This document shows, in pieces, positions 32,503 through 41,202 of a stretch of DNA of 64,000 nucleotides. The DNA lies in contig CM062296.1 in assembly GCA_031216915.1 (NCBI GenBank), positions 146,865,340 to 146,929,339 of the forward strand, given 5' to 3'. This DNA comes from Pictodentalium vernedei. Its lineage: Eukaryota > Mollusca > Scaphopoda > Dentaliida > Dentaliidae. The position numbers and the translations under genes are program-made. Below the pieces are notes generated by a model. The model was not told where the DNA came from. It did not search any database and saw only the letters and a program-made list of their open reading frames with translations. Positions within the stretch are counted from its first letter, which is position 1. Every line of letters starts with the position of its first letter.

Positions 32503-32679
32503 ATGAAGCAAACAGATAAAACAATGGTAAATTTGAATGAGAAAACCATACCTCAGTTAAACGAGATTTGTAATCTATTACAAATTTCAGATTTCAGAAA
32601 GCATAGAACTAAATCAAAAAAATTGAAGTCATACAAGAATATTTGCGAAATGCTAGAAAGGCAAACAAAATGTCGATAG
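32503..32679 (+). CDS. 58-residue SAP-like micro-ORF or polymerase N-terminus
   Basis: ATG after an A-rich leader. KTIPQLNEICNLLQISDFRK, then KSKKLKSYKNICEMLE, fits a short helix-extended-helix (SAP/Rho-N-like) DNA-binding motif, which some Polinton polymerases have near their N-terminus. Its stop (TAG, 32677) overlaps the next ATG at 32670 by 10 nt in another frame. It is either a separate small gene or a polymerase start split by a frameshift. Confidence 0.4.
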   Translation: MKQTDKTMVNLNEKTIPQLNEICNLLQISDFRKHRTKSKKLKSYKNICEMLERQTKCR

Positions 32680-35600
32680 CAACGATGTCAAAAGATGCAC
32701 CGGTTGTGAAAAATAAGAAGACGACTAAACGAAAAGCCTTTGAAAAACATCAAGTTTCCAAAGAAAAGAAAAGAAAAACTAAAACGAAATCGAGTGATGC
32801 ACTTCAGATTCAAGACAAACGAGATATATCGAGCGAAATTCAACGAGCAATCGACGAAGAGAAAGGAGAGGAATATGTAACACGACTCATTGCGGAACTA
32901 TTCCAATCGAAACCCGTAGAACGGGAGAGTGCGATCAAAGGCACTTTTAAAACTTTTGACGTGATTCCCTCGTTGAAGAAAGTCGATCCGAAATTGTTCA
33001 TGGAACGGGTGAAGAAAGAAGTATTGGATTTGTTTCGTGAATACATGAACTTGGGATTAAAAATTAAGATGATACTCCATTGCATAATGAATAAAATCGA
33101 CGTGAAGTCCGGCGAGAGCATTGTGAAAAATGCATATTTCAGATCTAACGTCGAACCCGTATTTCGAGGTTCAGATCTATTGGACGTTTTCGAAAAGATG
33201 AAAGACAAGATGTTGACGTCTCTCGCGAATTATCAAAATGAAGGTAGTAATTGGACGTTCGGTGAGGTGTTGAAACTCGAAATTAAACATGACTAAAAAC
33301 GAACCGTTGAAAGGATCTTCCTACTTGGAATTACCATATTTCTTGACTAAGAAACACGCCGTGGTCAACGTGAGAAATAAAGATGATCAGTGTTTTAAAT
33401 GGGCAGTCACCTCCGCTTTATACCCTGTCGAAATACACACCGATAGAGTTTCTCATTACGAGGAAACTTCTAAAAATCTCAATTGGACCGGAGTGACTTT
33501 TCCAACAGAGTTAAAACATATCGAACATTTCGAGGTTCAAAATCCCACCGTAGCGGTGAACGTCCTAGGACACGACGACGGAAATCAAAAGATCTATCCT
33601 CTCAGACAGACTTCGTATTGCGGAAGAGAAAAGACGATTATTTTATTATTGATTTTGAATGGTGACAACCATCATTATTGTTGGGTTAAACATCCGAGCT
33701 GATTACTGTCGAGACAAAATAATAAACATAAACATAAGATATGTTTATGTTGAAACTGCATGAACATATTTAAGACCGAAAAATCATTAGCGAAACATCA
33801 GGAATATTGCAACGAAAATCAAGGTGTCGCCGTCGAAATGCCCAAACCCAACACCATCGTGAAGTTTGAAAATCACAATAGAAGGTTAAAAGTACCATTC
33901 GTCATGTACGCCGATTTCGAATGTTTCACCGCGAACATGAGTTCCTGTCAGCCCAACGCTCTTCAAAGTTACATCGAAAGATATCAAAAACACATACCTT
34001 CGGGCTATTGCATTTACCTGAAATGCGCTTTCGACTCGCAACACAACATGGGTCCCTTCACCTACACGAAACAGCGTGAAGATAACTACGTGGCTCAAAG
34101 GTTCGTGGAAGAGTTAGAATCAAAAATTCAAATGTTATACGACAAATTCAAAACTCCGGCGAAAATGATCATCACGCGAGAGCAGCAGGACGAAAATAAC
34201 AGAGCCACCGAATGTCACATATGCAGACAATCGTTCGATGAGAATTCAGAGGAAAATAAGAAGGTCAGAGACCACAATCATTACACGGGTCTGTATCGCG
34301 GTCCGGCTCACAGCAAGTGAAATTTAAAATATCGAGATGCCACTTTCTATCCGGTGATGTTTCACAATCTCTCGGGTTACGACAGTCATCTGTTCGTGAA
34401 AAATCTCGGCACCTCAAACAAAGAATTAAATTGCATCGTGAACAGCGAAGAAAGATACATTTCCTTCACGAAATGGAAGCTCATGGAGAGGAAAAGAGTA
34501 ATCGACGGAAATACGTTGAAAGAAAAAACGAAATCCATTCGTAGATGCATACGTTTCATCGCCACTTTTAAATTCATGTCGACCGCTCTGGAAAAATTAG
34601 TCGATAACATGAGCAAGGATAAATTTAAAATCATGAGTGAACATTTCGGAGAATGAGTAGACATCATGTTGAGGAAAGGAGTCTATCCTTACGATTACAT
34701 GAACGATCTAAAGAGATTCGAAGACACCACACTACCTTCAAAAGATGATTTTTATTCAAAATTATATGAATCCGACATTTCCGACGAGAATTACGAACAC
34801 GCCAAAAACGTGTGGAAATCATTCGATATGAAAACCATGAGAGATTATCACAACCTCTATCTGAAGACCGATGTTCTGCTCTTGGCAGACGTGTTCGAAA
34901 ATTTTCGAGACGTATGTCGTCGAAATTACGATCTGGATCCCGCTTGGTATTTCACCGCACCCGGTCTGGCGTGGGACGCTCTGTTGAAGACCACCGAAGT
35001 CCAATTGGAATTATTATCCGACGTGGACATGTTGCTCATGTTCGAAAGGGCTGCGAGAGGTGGCATCTCGATGATCTCTCACAGACATTCTGAGGCTAAC
35101 AATCCCTACATGAAAGAAGGTTTCGATTCGAAACGGTCGACTAAATACATACAGTATTGGGACGCCAATAATCTGTACGGTTGGGCTATGAGTCATCCTT
35201 TACCGATTGGAAATTTCGAATGGGTGAAGGAACCGGAAGAGATGCAAAAATGGAGAGACTATCCTTGCATTTTAGAAGTCGATTTGAACTATCCGGAAGA
35301 ATTACACGATCCACACAACGATTATCCGCTGGCTCCCGAACGAATGGAACCGAACGAATGGAACCGAACGAAGGAGACGAGGAAAAACTCATTCCCAATT
35401 TATTTAACAAACGTAACTACGTTGTCTACAGCAAGAATTTGAAACAGTACGTCGATTACGGGATAAAATTAGTCGACATACATCGCATCATTCGATTCGA
35501 CGAAGAGCCTTGGATGAAAAAATACATCGATCTCAACACGAATCTCAGAACCCGAGCCGAGAACGATTTCGAAAAAGATTTCTTCAAACTCATGAACAAC

Positions 35601-36367
35601 TGCATGTACAGCAAATCGATGGAAAACATCAGGAAGAGAACCGACGTTCGACTCGTCACGTCTGAGAAAAAAGCAAAAAAATTAGTGGTGAAACCCAATT
35701 ACAAACACCGAACCATATTCGGCGAAAATCTAGTGGCCGTTCACATGCAAAAGACGCATCTGAAGTTCGACAAACCGTATTATCTCGGACCGATCATCTT
35801 AGATATCAGCAAGCGATTGATGTACGAGTTTCACTACGATTACGTCAAACGAAAATTTGGTGACAAAGCCAAACAACTGTTCACCAACACGGACAGTTTA
35901 GTTTACAAGATAGAGACGAAAGACGTCTACCGAGACATATCTCCAAAGGAGTTAAAGCGTGCATGGTGAAGAAAAACATCTCTTTCCAAGAGTATAAAGA
36001 TTGTCTGTTAGGAAGTGGTCCGGTGTATAAGACTATGAAATCGATTCGAAGCAAAAATCACGACTTGTATACCGAAATAGTCAACAAGATTTCGCTGACG
36101 GCCGACGACGATAAGAGATTCGTGTTAGACGATAAAATAAGCAGTTTGGCACTCGGACATTGGACTGTGGATCTAATTAGAGATGATATGAATGTGGATG
36201 ATTGGATTCCAGATATGATTGTGGATGATAAGATTCCAGATACAATTGTAGATGATAGGATTCCAGAAAATCAAGAGGAATTAGATGGATTCAAAATTAT
36301 AGAAATCGATAGTGACATCGAGAAAGTTAGTTTAAAAAGAAAAAGAAAAAAAATAGAAAAAAAATAA
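32670..36367 (+). pseudogene. polB: Protein-primed DNA polymerase B, multiply broken
   Basis: Replicative family-B polymerase. Order: basic N-terminal region to about 32830; conserved Polinton N-terminal domain (LKIKMILHCIMN, GSNWTFGEVLKLEI); KGSSYLELPYFLTKKHAVVN; a zinc-finger-like region near 33745; exonuclease motif YADFE at 33910; CHICRQSF...HNHYTG; motif A YWDANNLYGWAM (35156); motif B LMNNCMYSKSMEN; motif C FTNTDS (about 35882), with Asn at the first of the two Asp positions. Breaks: frameshift near 33290; in-frame TGA at 33700, 33751, 34318 and 34654; frameshift at a 14-bp tandem duplication (35341-35368); and a frame change near 35945 with the stretch normally following motif C apparently missing. 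The tail has a 9-residue repeat. Non-functional as it stands. Confidence 0.93.
36194..36274 (+). repeat. 27-bp x3 tandem repeat in polymerase tail
   Basis: Three 27-nt units encode VDDWIPDMI, VDDKIPDTI and VDDRIPENQ, in frame with the last polymerase segment. The rest of the tail is acidic, then Lys-rich. Confidence 0.88.
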
Positions 36368-36422
36368 CGTCACTTTTAGTAAATTATAATAAAATAAATA
36401 AAAAAAATATATATACTTATTT

Positions 36423-36856
36423 ATGAATAAGAAAATAAAGATATCCGTAGAAGGTGTCGTCTTACCCAACGAACCCCTATCCAACATCGATCTGTTGAAT
36501 GCGGCAAAAGATTTGAAAATCGAAGATTTTCTAGGAGTGTTTTCCAGAGATGCCTTGCCGAAGAGAAGACCTCGACAATCGGAATCGGAATTTTAAATCT
36601 AGACGATTCATCAGGTGAAGGCACTCACTGGGTGGCGTGGTTCAAGAACGGGAAGAAGAAGAATTATTATTTCGACAGCTACGGAATCTCGCCGCCGAAA
36701 GAAATAAAGAACTATTTCAACAAATCGATGGTTCTTTACAACACGAATCAAGTGCAATCACCAGATCAAGTGTTTTGCAGTCACCTGTGACTCTACGTTC
36801 TCAAGAGATGGTCTGAAGGAGATGAATTTCAAGACATTCTCAATGACTTACATTAG
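36423..36856 (+). pseudogene. Adenain-like cysteine protease (C5/Ulp1 fold), broken
   Basis: Maturation protease of the Polinton/adenovirus type. The ATG at 36423 opens a 57-codon frame with IDLLNAAKDLKIEDFLGVFS and RDALP, closing at TAA 36594. The catalytic part continues in another frame from about 36575: NLDDSSGEGTHWVAWF (catalytic His), YYFDSYG (Asp), VQSPDQVFCSHL (Gln and catalytic Cys). An in-frame TGA at 36788 follows at once, and the tail LYVLKRW ends at TAG 36854. The frameshift falls in a GGAATC repeat. The family is about 200 residues; only the two lesions prevent that length. Candidate substrates are the small core and pVI-like proteins. Confidence 0.88.
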
Positions 36857-36877
36857 AGAGAGATTTTTTTTTTATAG

Positions 36878-36890
36878 TATATATAAAGAT
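36878..36890 (+). promoter_or_regulatory. Promoter-like motif before the fibre gene
   Basis: TATATATAAAGAT, about 132-144 bp before the ATG at 37022. Confidence 0.55.
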
Positions 36891-37021
36891 AAAAAATTAT
36901 TTTAAAAAAAATTTAATCGAATAAAAAACGAAAAATAAAATAACATAGTTCATTTTTAATAAACTGCGTTTTGAACACATTTTTTCTAAACAACAACAAA
37001 AAAAAAAAATCCCACAACAAC

Positions 37022-38377
37022 ATGCCAGTCGATAAATTTGGTAGAAGTGACGACGAAAAAGTCAACCAGAGAAAGAAGAGGAAGACGTTCGAAGTCGACG
37101 ATGGTTATGATGTTGCCAACTTGGACGAGCGTTACGTTCGGAGATACGAACCTCGAGAAGAACCTTTGAACATGAATGATAAGAAGCTCTACAATCTTCC
37201 CGAGCCGATAGATCACGCAGATGCTGCGACTAGAAAATACGTCGACAGGGGGAACGCCGATTTCGAACGAATCCTGCTGGATAATTACGTGGATAAAACC
37301 ATGACTGACGATCTCGATCTGAAATCCAAACGTTTGGTGAACGTCGCGAATCCCGTAGATCCCACCGATGCCGTGACCAAGAAATACGCAGACGACTCTC
37401 ACGCGAGATTGAGTGAACACCTGAGAAATAGATATGTTACAAAAACGATGCACTCGGAATTGAACGCCAATTATAACAAGATAACGAACGTGGCCGCTCC
37501 CACGAATCCCAAGGACGTGGCGACTAAACACTACATAGATCTGGAACAGAGAAAGTCTGATGGACGTGAAATGAAATCGGATCTGAATGCGGGATTCCAC
37601 AAGATATTGAATCTGTCGAAGATTGACAACACGGATGCGGACTCAACCGTGGTCAACAAGGGCTACATAGATTCTTCCATGATACAATCGCAAGAATACC
37701 TAGAATTGCAAGTGGACAATCTCTACCTGAACAAAGAATCTGGCGGAACCATGGAGGGTGGCATCAACATGAACGGTCACAATTTATTCAGTCTCGATCA
37801 CGATCCCGAATTCGATTCCAGCGCTGTCAGCAGAAAGTACGTTGATGACAACTCGGTCTGGAGAAAGGGCAACATCATGGAAGGTAAACTAGACATGGGT
37901 GGACACGCGCTCACAAATCTACCGGATCCCGTGAACATGACGGATGCCTGCACCCTGATTTCAGTGGTGGAGAAAGTCAAATATGCTAGACAATTGATCA
38001 CCATGTGGGCCAAAGAGGCCGGCGCCTTAGATGAGGGAAAAGCCAAGTGGTCTTTCAGAAATGGAGGTAGCGGATCGAAACACGGTCAGGTGGGATATCC
38101 CATGCCGTTGGGAGGTGAAATCCTTCGAATGAGTCTGGCTTCCTCGGATTTGAATAACAGAGCAGTCGTCAATCTCATGGTGAATGGTGTGGAGAGCGAT
38201 AAGAGATACAGCGTCGAAAAGACTGAGAATCAACACGCGAATGTTAGCATGTTTGGCACGCCTCTCAAAGTGAACGCCGGAGACAGGATTAATTTCATCA
38301 CGAAAACCAATAATCCCAAAGCCGCCACTTCCATGGTGAGTCTACTGATCGAACTGGATCCTTTGAACAAACAGTGA
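37022..38377 (+). CDS. Phage-tail-fibre-like fibre protein
   Basis: An intact frame of 451 residues from this ATG; an earlier in-frame ATG (36971) would add a poly-Asn/Lys leader and seems less likely. After a basic head (GRSDDEKVNQRKKRK), six shaft repeats follow a pattern hxNhxxPxxxxDAxTKxYVD: LYNLPEPIDHADAATRKYVD, LVNVANPVDPTDAVTKKYAD, ITNVAAPTNPKDVATKHYID and three weaker ones, spaced 41-60 residues. This matches trimeric phage tail-fibre shafts. The last 110 residues are beta-rich (MPLGGEILRMSLAS, LKVNAGDRINFITK) and probably form the receptor-binding head. Role inferred: vertex fibre attached to the penton. True stop TGA; no lesions. Confidence 0.78.
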   Translation: MPVDKFGRSDDEKVNQRKKRKTFEVDDGYDVANLDERYVRRYEPREEPLNMNDKKLYNLPEPIDHADAATRKYVDRGNADFERILLDNYVDKTMTDDLDLKSKRLVNVANPVDPTDAVTKKYADDSHARLSEHLRNRYVTKTMHSELNANYNKITNVAAPTNPKDVATKHYIDLEQRKSDGREMKSDLNAGFHKILNLSKIDNTDADSTVVNKGYIDSSMIQSQEYLELQVDNLYLNKESGGTMEGGINMNGHNLFSLDHDPEFDSSAVSRKYVDDNSVWRKGNIMEGKLDMGGHALTNLPDPVNMTDACTLISVVEKVKYARQLITMWAKEAGALDEGKAKWSFRNGGSGSKHGQVGYPMPLGGEILRMSLASSDLNNRAVVNLMVNGVESDKRYSVEKTENQHANVSMFGTPLKVNAGDRINFITKTNNPKAATSMVSLLIELDPLNKQ

Positions 38378-38430
38378 ACGCGTGGAAAATAATGAATTGA
38401 AAAAAAAAATAATGTGTGATTATTAAAAAC

Positions 38431-38489
38431 AAAAAAAAAACTAATGAGATATAGAGAGATGTTCTCTATATCTCATTAGTTTTTTTTTT
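38431..38489. terminator. Strong hairpin between convergent fibre and TFIIS-like genes
   Basis: CTAATGAGATATAGAGA, a 5-nt loop, then its exact reverse complement, extended by A10 and T16 that can also pair. The T-run serves the plus strand and the A-run (T on the minus strand) serves the other. It shares AATGAGAT with the hairpin at 31101. Confidence 0.75.
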
Positions 38490-38494
38490 TTTTT

Positions 38495-38836
38495 TTAATT
38501 TTCTATCCATTTATGATTACAATTTATACACTTTGCAAATACGGTTGTTGGTTCATCACCAGATCTAGTTTGTTGAGATTCGATTTTTATTTGACGTTTC
38601 TTACATTTGCGACATTTTAAAATTGTATTTTTTATAATTTCTTCGTTAGATCTTATGAGATCAAACTCTTCTTTTCCTTTTAAACGATATTCGTTAAAAT
38701 CACAACTATTCCATCCTTTTTTTGTGTTACGTTCTTCATATTCAATTTGAATCCATTTTTCCAAGTATTTTATTTTAACGTCGTAGTAATCTGAAGTGAA
38801 CAGATGATTTGTTGTTTTCATGTCAAAAACACCCAT
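38495..38836 (-). CDS. TFIIS-type zinc-ribbon protein (transcript cleavage/elongation factor-like)
   Basis: A 113-residue intact frame. The C-terminal half is a TFIIS domain III zinc ribbon: Cys75-x2-Cys78, then QQTRSGDEPTTVF with the Gln-Thr-Arg-Ser and the Asp94-Glu95 acidic pair that reaches into RNA polymerase II to trigger RNA cleavage, then Cys103-x2-Cys106 and HKW. Spacing C-x2-C-x24-C-x2-C equals that of TFIIS. The N-terminal 70 residues are charged and helical, far shorter than cellular TFIIS (about 300 residues), and closer to the compact forms of large DNA viruses. No polymerase is encoded, so it would act on the host enzyme; that is inference. Convergent with the fibre gene; no TATA-GAG motif seen upstream. 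Confidence 0.85.
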   Translation of the reverse strand: MGVFDMKTTNHLFTSDYYDVKIKYLEKWIQIEYEERNTKKGWNSCDFNEYRLKGKEEFDLIRSNEEIIKNTILKCRKCKKRQIKIESQQTRSGDEPTTVFAKCINCNHKWIEN

Positions 38837-38921
38837 TTTGTTTTCGAGATTTTAGTTTTTAATTAATCTTACATCCACATTTTTAAAGGTTTATTATTTT
38901 TTTTTTTCACACACTCGTCTC

Positions 38922-40163
38922 TCATCGAATGATCGACATCTTATTTCCGTCCGATTCGAATTGTAATTCTCTGTCCGACAGGACCAGGGCGAAGGCTTCG
39001 GTTTTTCTCGGCACGTTCCTATCGAATTGCATCTTGATCTGAATGTCTAACACGCTACTCTTGAGTCGTTCACTCTGTTTACTGACGTCGAACACGAACA
39101 TGGGATACATCGACTTGTATTCGCCGGGAGATATGTTGGGATTGCTCATCAATTCGTCTAGACCGTGATACTTCTTTCTAAAATCAGCGGCGTCGCCGTA
39201 CAGTCTGGAGAAATCATTTTTGTCGAACAACGCGTTGTAATCGATTGCTGGATATCTCGTGGCGTTCAGAAACACTTGCATGTTTCTCAAATGGCAGTGA
39301 TCGAACAGCGACGCATTCTTTTCCTGAGCCCCGTCCCTATCGGTCTGAAACACAACCATGATGAAACACGGTCTCTCGGAAGCGGATTTCACCATCAATC
39401 TCCAATTGAAGTGATTTGTGGAGGGAGGAATGCTAGCCGTGTCGCACTGTCTCATTCTAAATCCCACGGGTAATTTACTCTTGGATTGTATGATCTCGTA
39501 GAGATGCGTTTTCTCATCCATCGAAGGCCCCATGTGCGGAACAAACCACGATATCTTGTGTAGAGTTATCTTACCTGCATCGGTCGCGGTGAGTTTCACT
39601 ATTGCATCGTCGTTTCCTTTTCGAATCAACGTCAGATTGTGTTTGAATCCGTACATGATCTTGTTGTAATCGTCCGCAAATCCGAAGATGTGTTTCAAAG
39701 GTATCCTGATCGAAAACGTTCCTTTAGGTCTGGACGTCTTGACGACGTAGTCGAATATCGTGGCGGCGCCTGCGCTAGCAGGGCCTACGGTATCTTTCAC
39801 CCACAACTGATTAAGTCCTCTGGATTTCGAAAAATCATCAGGATACATCAAGAGTCCGAACATCGTGGTGGCCTGACCAGGATGAAACACAGATTCTATC
39901 TCTTGTCCGGATAGCAAGTATTTTATATTACTGAATAGATACATGATGCCATTATTGGCTAGAGTAACCGTGTCGTCGTAGGCGTAGTCGCTCCCATCTT
40001 CCTTGCTGAGACGTCCCTGCACCACTATGTAACTCTCGCTAGGATGTACGAATAGATCTTGAGTTTCAACATTGATTCTTATCTCTCCCGCATTGTTCAA
40101 ACTCGTTCCGGTTACCAGTTCGTATCCGTGAACCTCATATTCTTGAATACTTTCATCTTTCAC
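38922..40163 (-). CDS. Major capsid protein (double jelly roll)
   Basis: A 413-residue frame matching the Polinton/adintovirus hexon-type capsid protein: LFVHPSESYIVVQGRLSKED, then NNGIMYLFSNIKYLLSGQEI, ESVFHPGQATTMFGLLMYPD, FSIRIPLKHIFGFADDYNKI, LHKISWFVPHM, FNWRLMVKSASERPCFIMVV and FQTDRDGAQEKNASLFDHCH. It builds the trimeric capsomers. The frame lacks an ATG at its start: the probable ATG is at 40204-40202, but an 8-bp tandem duplication (40178-40193) shifts the frame and closes it after seven codons. GTG at 40163 is the nearest alternative start. The rest is undamaged. A TATA-GAG motif lies about 100 bp upstream. Confidence 0.9.
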   Translation of the reverse strand: MKDESIQEYEVHGYELVTGTSLNNAGEIRINVETQDLFVHPSESYIVVQGRLSKEDGSDYAYDDTVTLANNGIMYLFSNIKYLLSGQEIESVFHPGQATTMFGLLMYPDDFSKSRGLNQLWVKDTVGPASAGAATIFDYVVKTSRPKGTFSIRIPLKHIFGFADDYNKIMYGFKHNLTLIRKGNDDAIVKLTATDAGKITLHKISWFVPHMGPSMDEKTHLYEIIQSKSKLPVGFRMRQCDTASIPPSTNHFNWRLMVKSASERPCFIMVVFQTDRDGAQEKNASLFDHCHLRNMQVFLNATRYPAIDYNALFDKNDFSRLYGDAADFRKKYHGLDELMSNPNISPGEYKSMYPMFVFDVSKQSERLKSSVLDIQIKMQFDRNVPRKTEAFALVLSDRELQFESDGNKMSIIR

Positions 40164-40177
40164 TATGCTTTGTGCTA

Positions 40178-40193
40178 TATCTAGTTATCTAGT
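40178..40193. repeat. 8-bp tandem duplication at capsid gene start
   Basis: TATCTAGT occurs twice back to back (ACTAGATA on the coding strand). Eight is not a multiple of three, so one copy is out of frame with the next. Confidence 0.85.
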
Positions 40194-40302
40194 ATATTTG
40201 TCATTTTAAAGGATTTTTAGGGTTTTTTTTGTTTATTAATTCACTTGCTTTCTTTATCTAAAAAAATAGTTTTTAATTATTTTTTATTATTATTTTTGTT
40301 TT

Positions 40303-40318
40303 CTCTCTTATATATATG
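40303..40318 (-). promoter_or_regulatory. Promoter-like motif for the major capsid gene
   Basis: On the minus strand ATATATATAAGAGAGA, about 100-115 bp before the ATG at 40204. Confidence 0.55.
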
Positions 40319-40376
40319 TGTGTAAACAAGAAAATGTCAAAGAGAGTGAATAAAAAAAAAATGTTTGTGTTCTTCA

Positions 40377-41180
40377 TCAAAACTTCGTCTTCTGTAATTG
40401 TTGTTCGTAAAACTTTCCGATGATCTCTTCTCCATCCAAATCTTCGATTTCGTAAGTCACTGGATCGGTGTGAAATATTTTGATGATCACGAAGATTTCC
40501 GAAGTCCATTGAGGAGTATAACCCTTTTCGAAGTGCTTCTTATAAGCGTAGATTCTCACTCAATCGCCGACTGCAAATTTCGGCGTTCTAGACTTCTTCC
40601 TGATCTTAGATCTCTCGGGATATAGATTCGCGTAGACCCATTTTTCGTTTTGAGGATCGCTAGCTTCTGCGGGAGTCATCTTGATCGATCTGTGTCGCGT
40701 GTTGTTGTAATCTTTCACCAGACCGTTCAGAGCGTATATGTATTTGTTGGTCGAATTCGCCGTGAAGTATCTGTGCATCTTCTCCTTCATCGTTCGATTC
40801 CAACGTTCCACTACGCTGGCTTTCTCTTCGTTTTCGATCGAGTAGAGGTCTACCAATCGACGAACGTCCTTGTTGTAGAATTCCTTTCCCTTGTCCACCC
40901 ACAATTTACTCGGTTTTCGAGAAGACGAGTCGAACACGCTCTTCAGAGCCTCGGCGACGCAAGGTCCCGATTTATTCTTCAAAGCTCTGATCCAACCGTA
41001 TTTGGAAAACACGTCGATGACCGTCAATAGATATTTGACGCCCTCGTTCCACCGCGAAAACGATCTCATGTCGACCAAGTCGGCAGACCGAATGTCATCC
41101 AGACCCTTCACGAACACCCTTCTCTTTCGAAATTTACGCACTATGGGTTTGTGTAACTCCTCAGCCAATTCGCTCGTCAA
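40377..41180 (-). pseudogene. Retroviral-type integrase (DDE), broken
   Basis: Integrase of the Polinton group, joining the TIRs to target DNA. It shows KGLDDIRSADLVDM (first Asp), YLLTVIDVFSKYGWIRALKN, KLWVDKGKEFYN (second Asp), KASVVERWNRTMKEKM (Glu), LVKDYNNTRHRSIKMTPAEA and, after the break, FEKGYTPQWTSEIF...TYEIEDLDGEEIIGKFY, the C-terminal chromo/SH3-like part. Lesions: TGA at 40562-40560 separates core and C-terminus; no ATG opens the frame (a TGA at 41186 lies just upstream); and the second Asp to Glu spacing is 28 residues rather than about 35, suggesting a small in-frame deletion. Confidence 0.9.
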
Positions 41181-41202
41181 TAATCATTTCTTCTTCTTCT
41201 TT

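Noticed and set aside
36986-37600. 204-codon minus-strand frame
   Set aside because: Antisense shadow of the fibre gene; no motif.
33700-40562. TGA recoded as an amino acid (alternative code or selenocysteine) in the Polinton
   Set aside because: DUF8207, penton and fibre genes end at TGA at their expected ends, and frameshifts accompany the TGAs in the same genes, so simple decay explains them better. No SECIS-like structure was identified.
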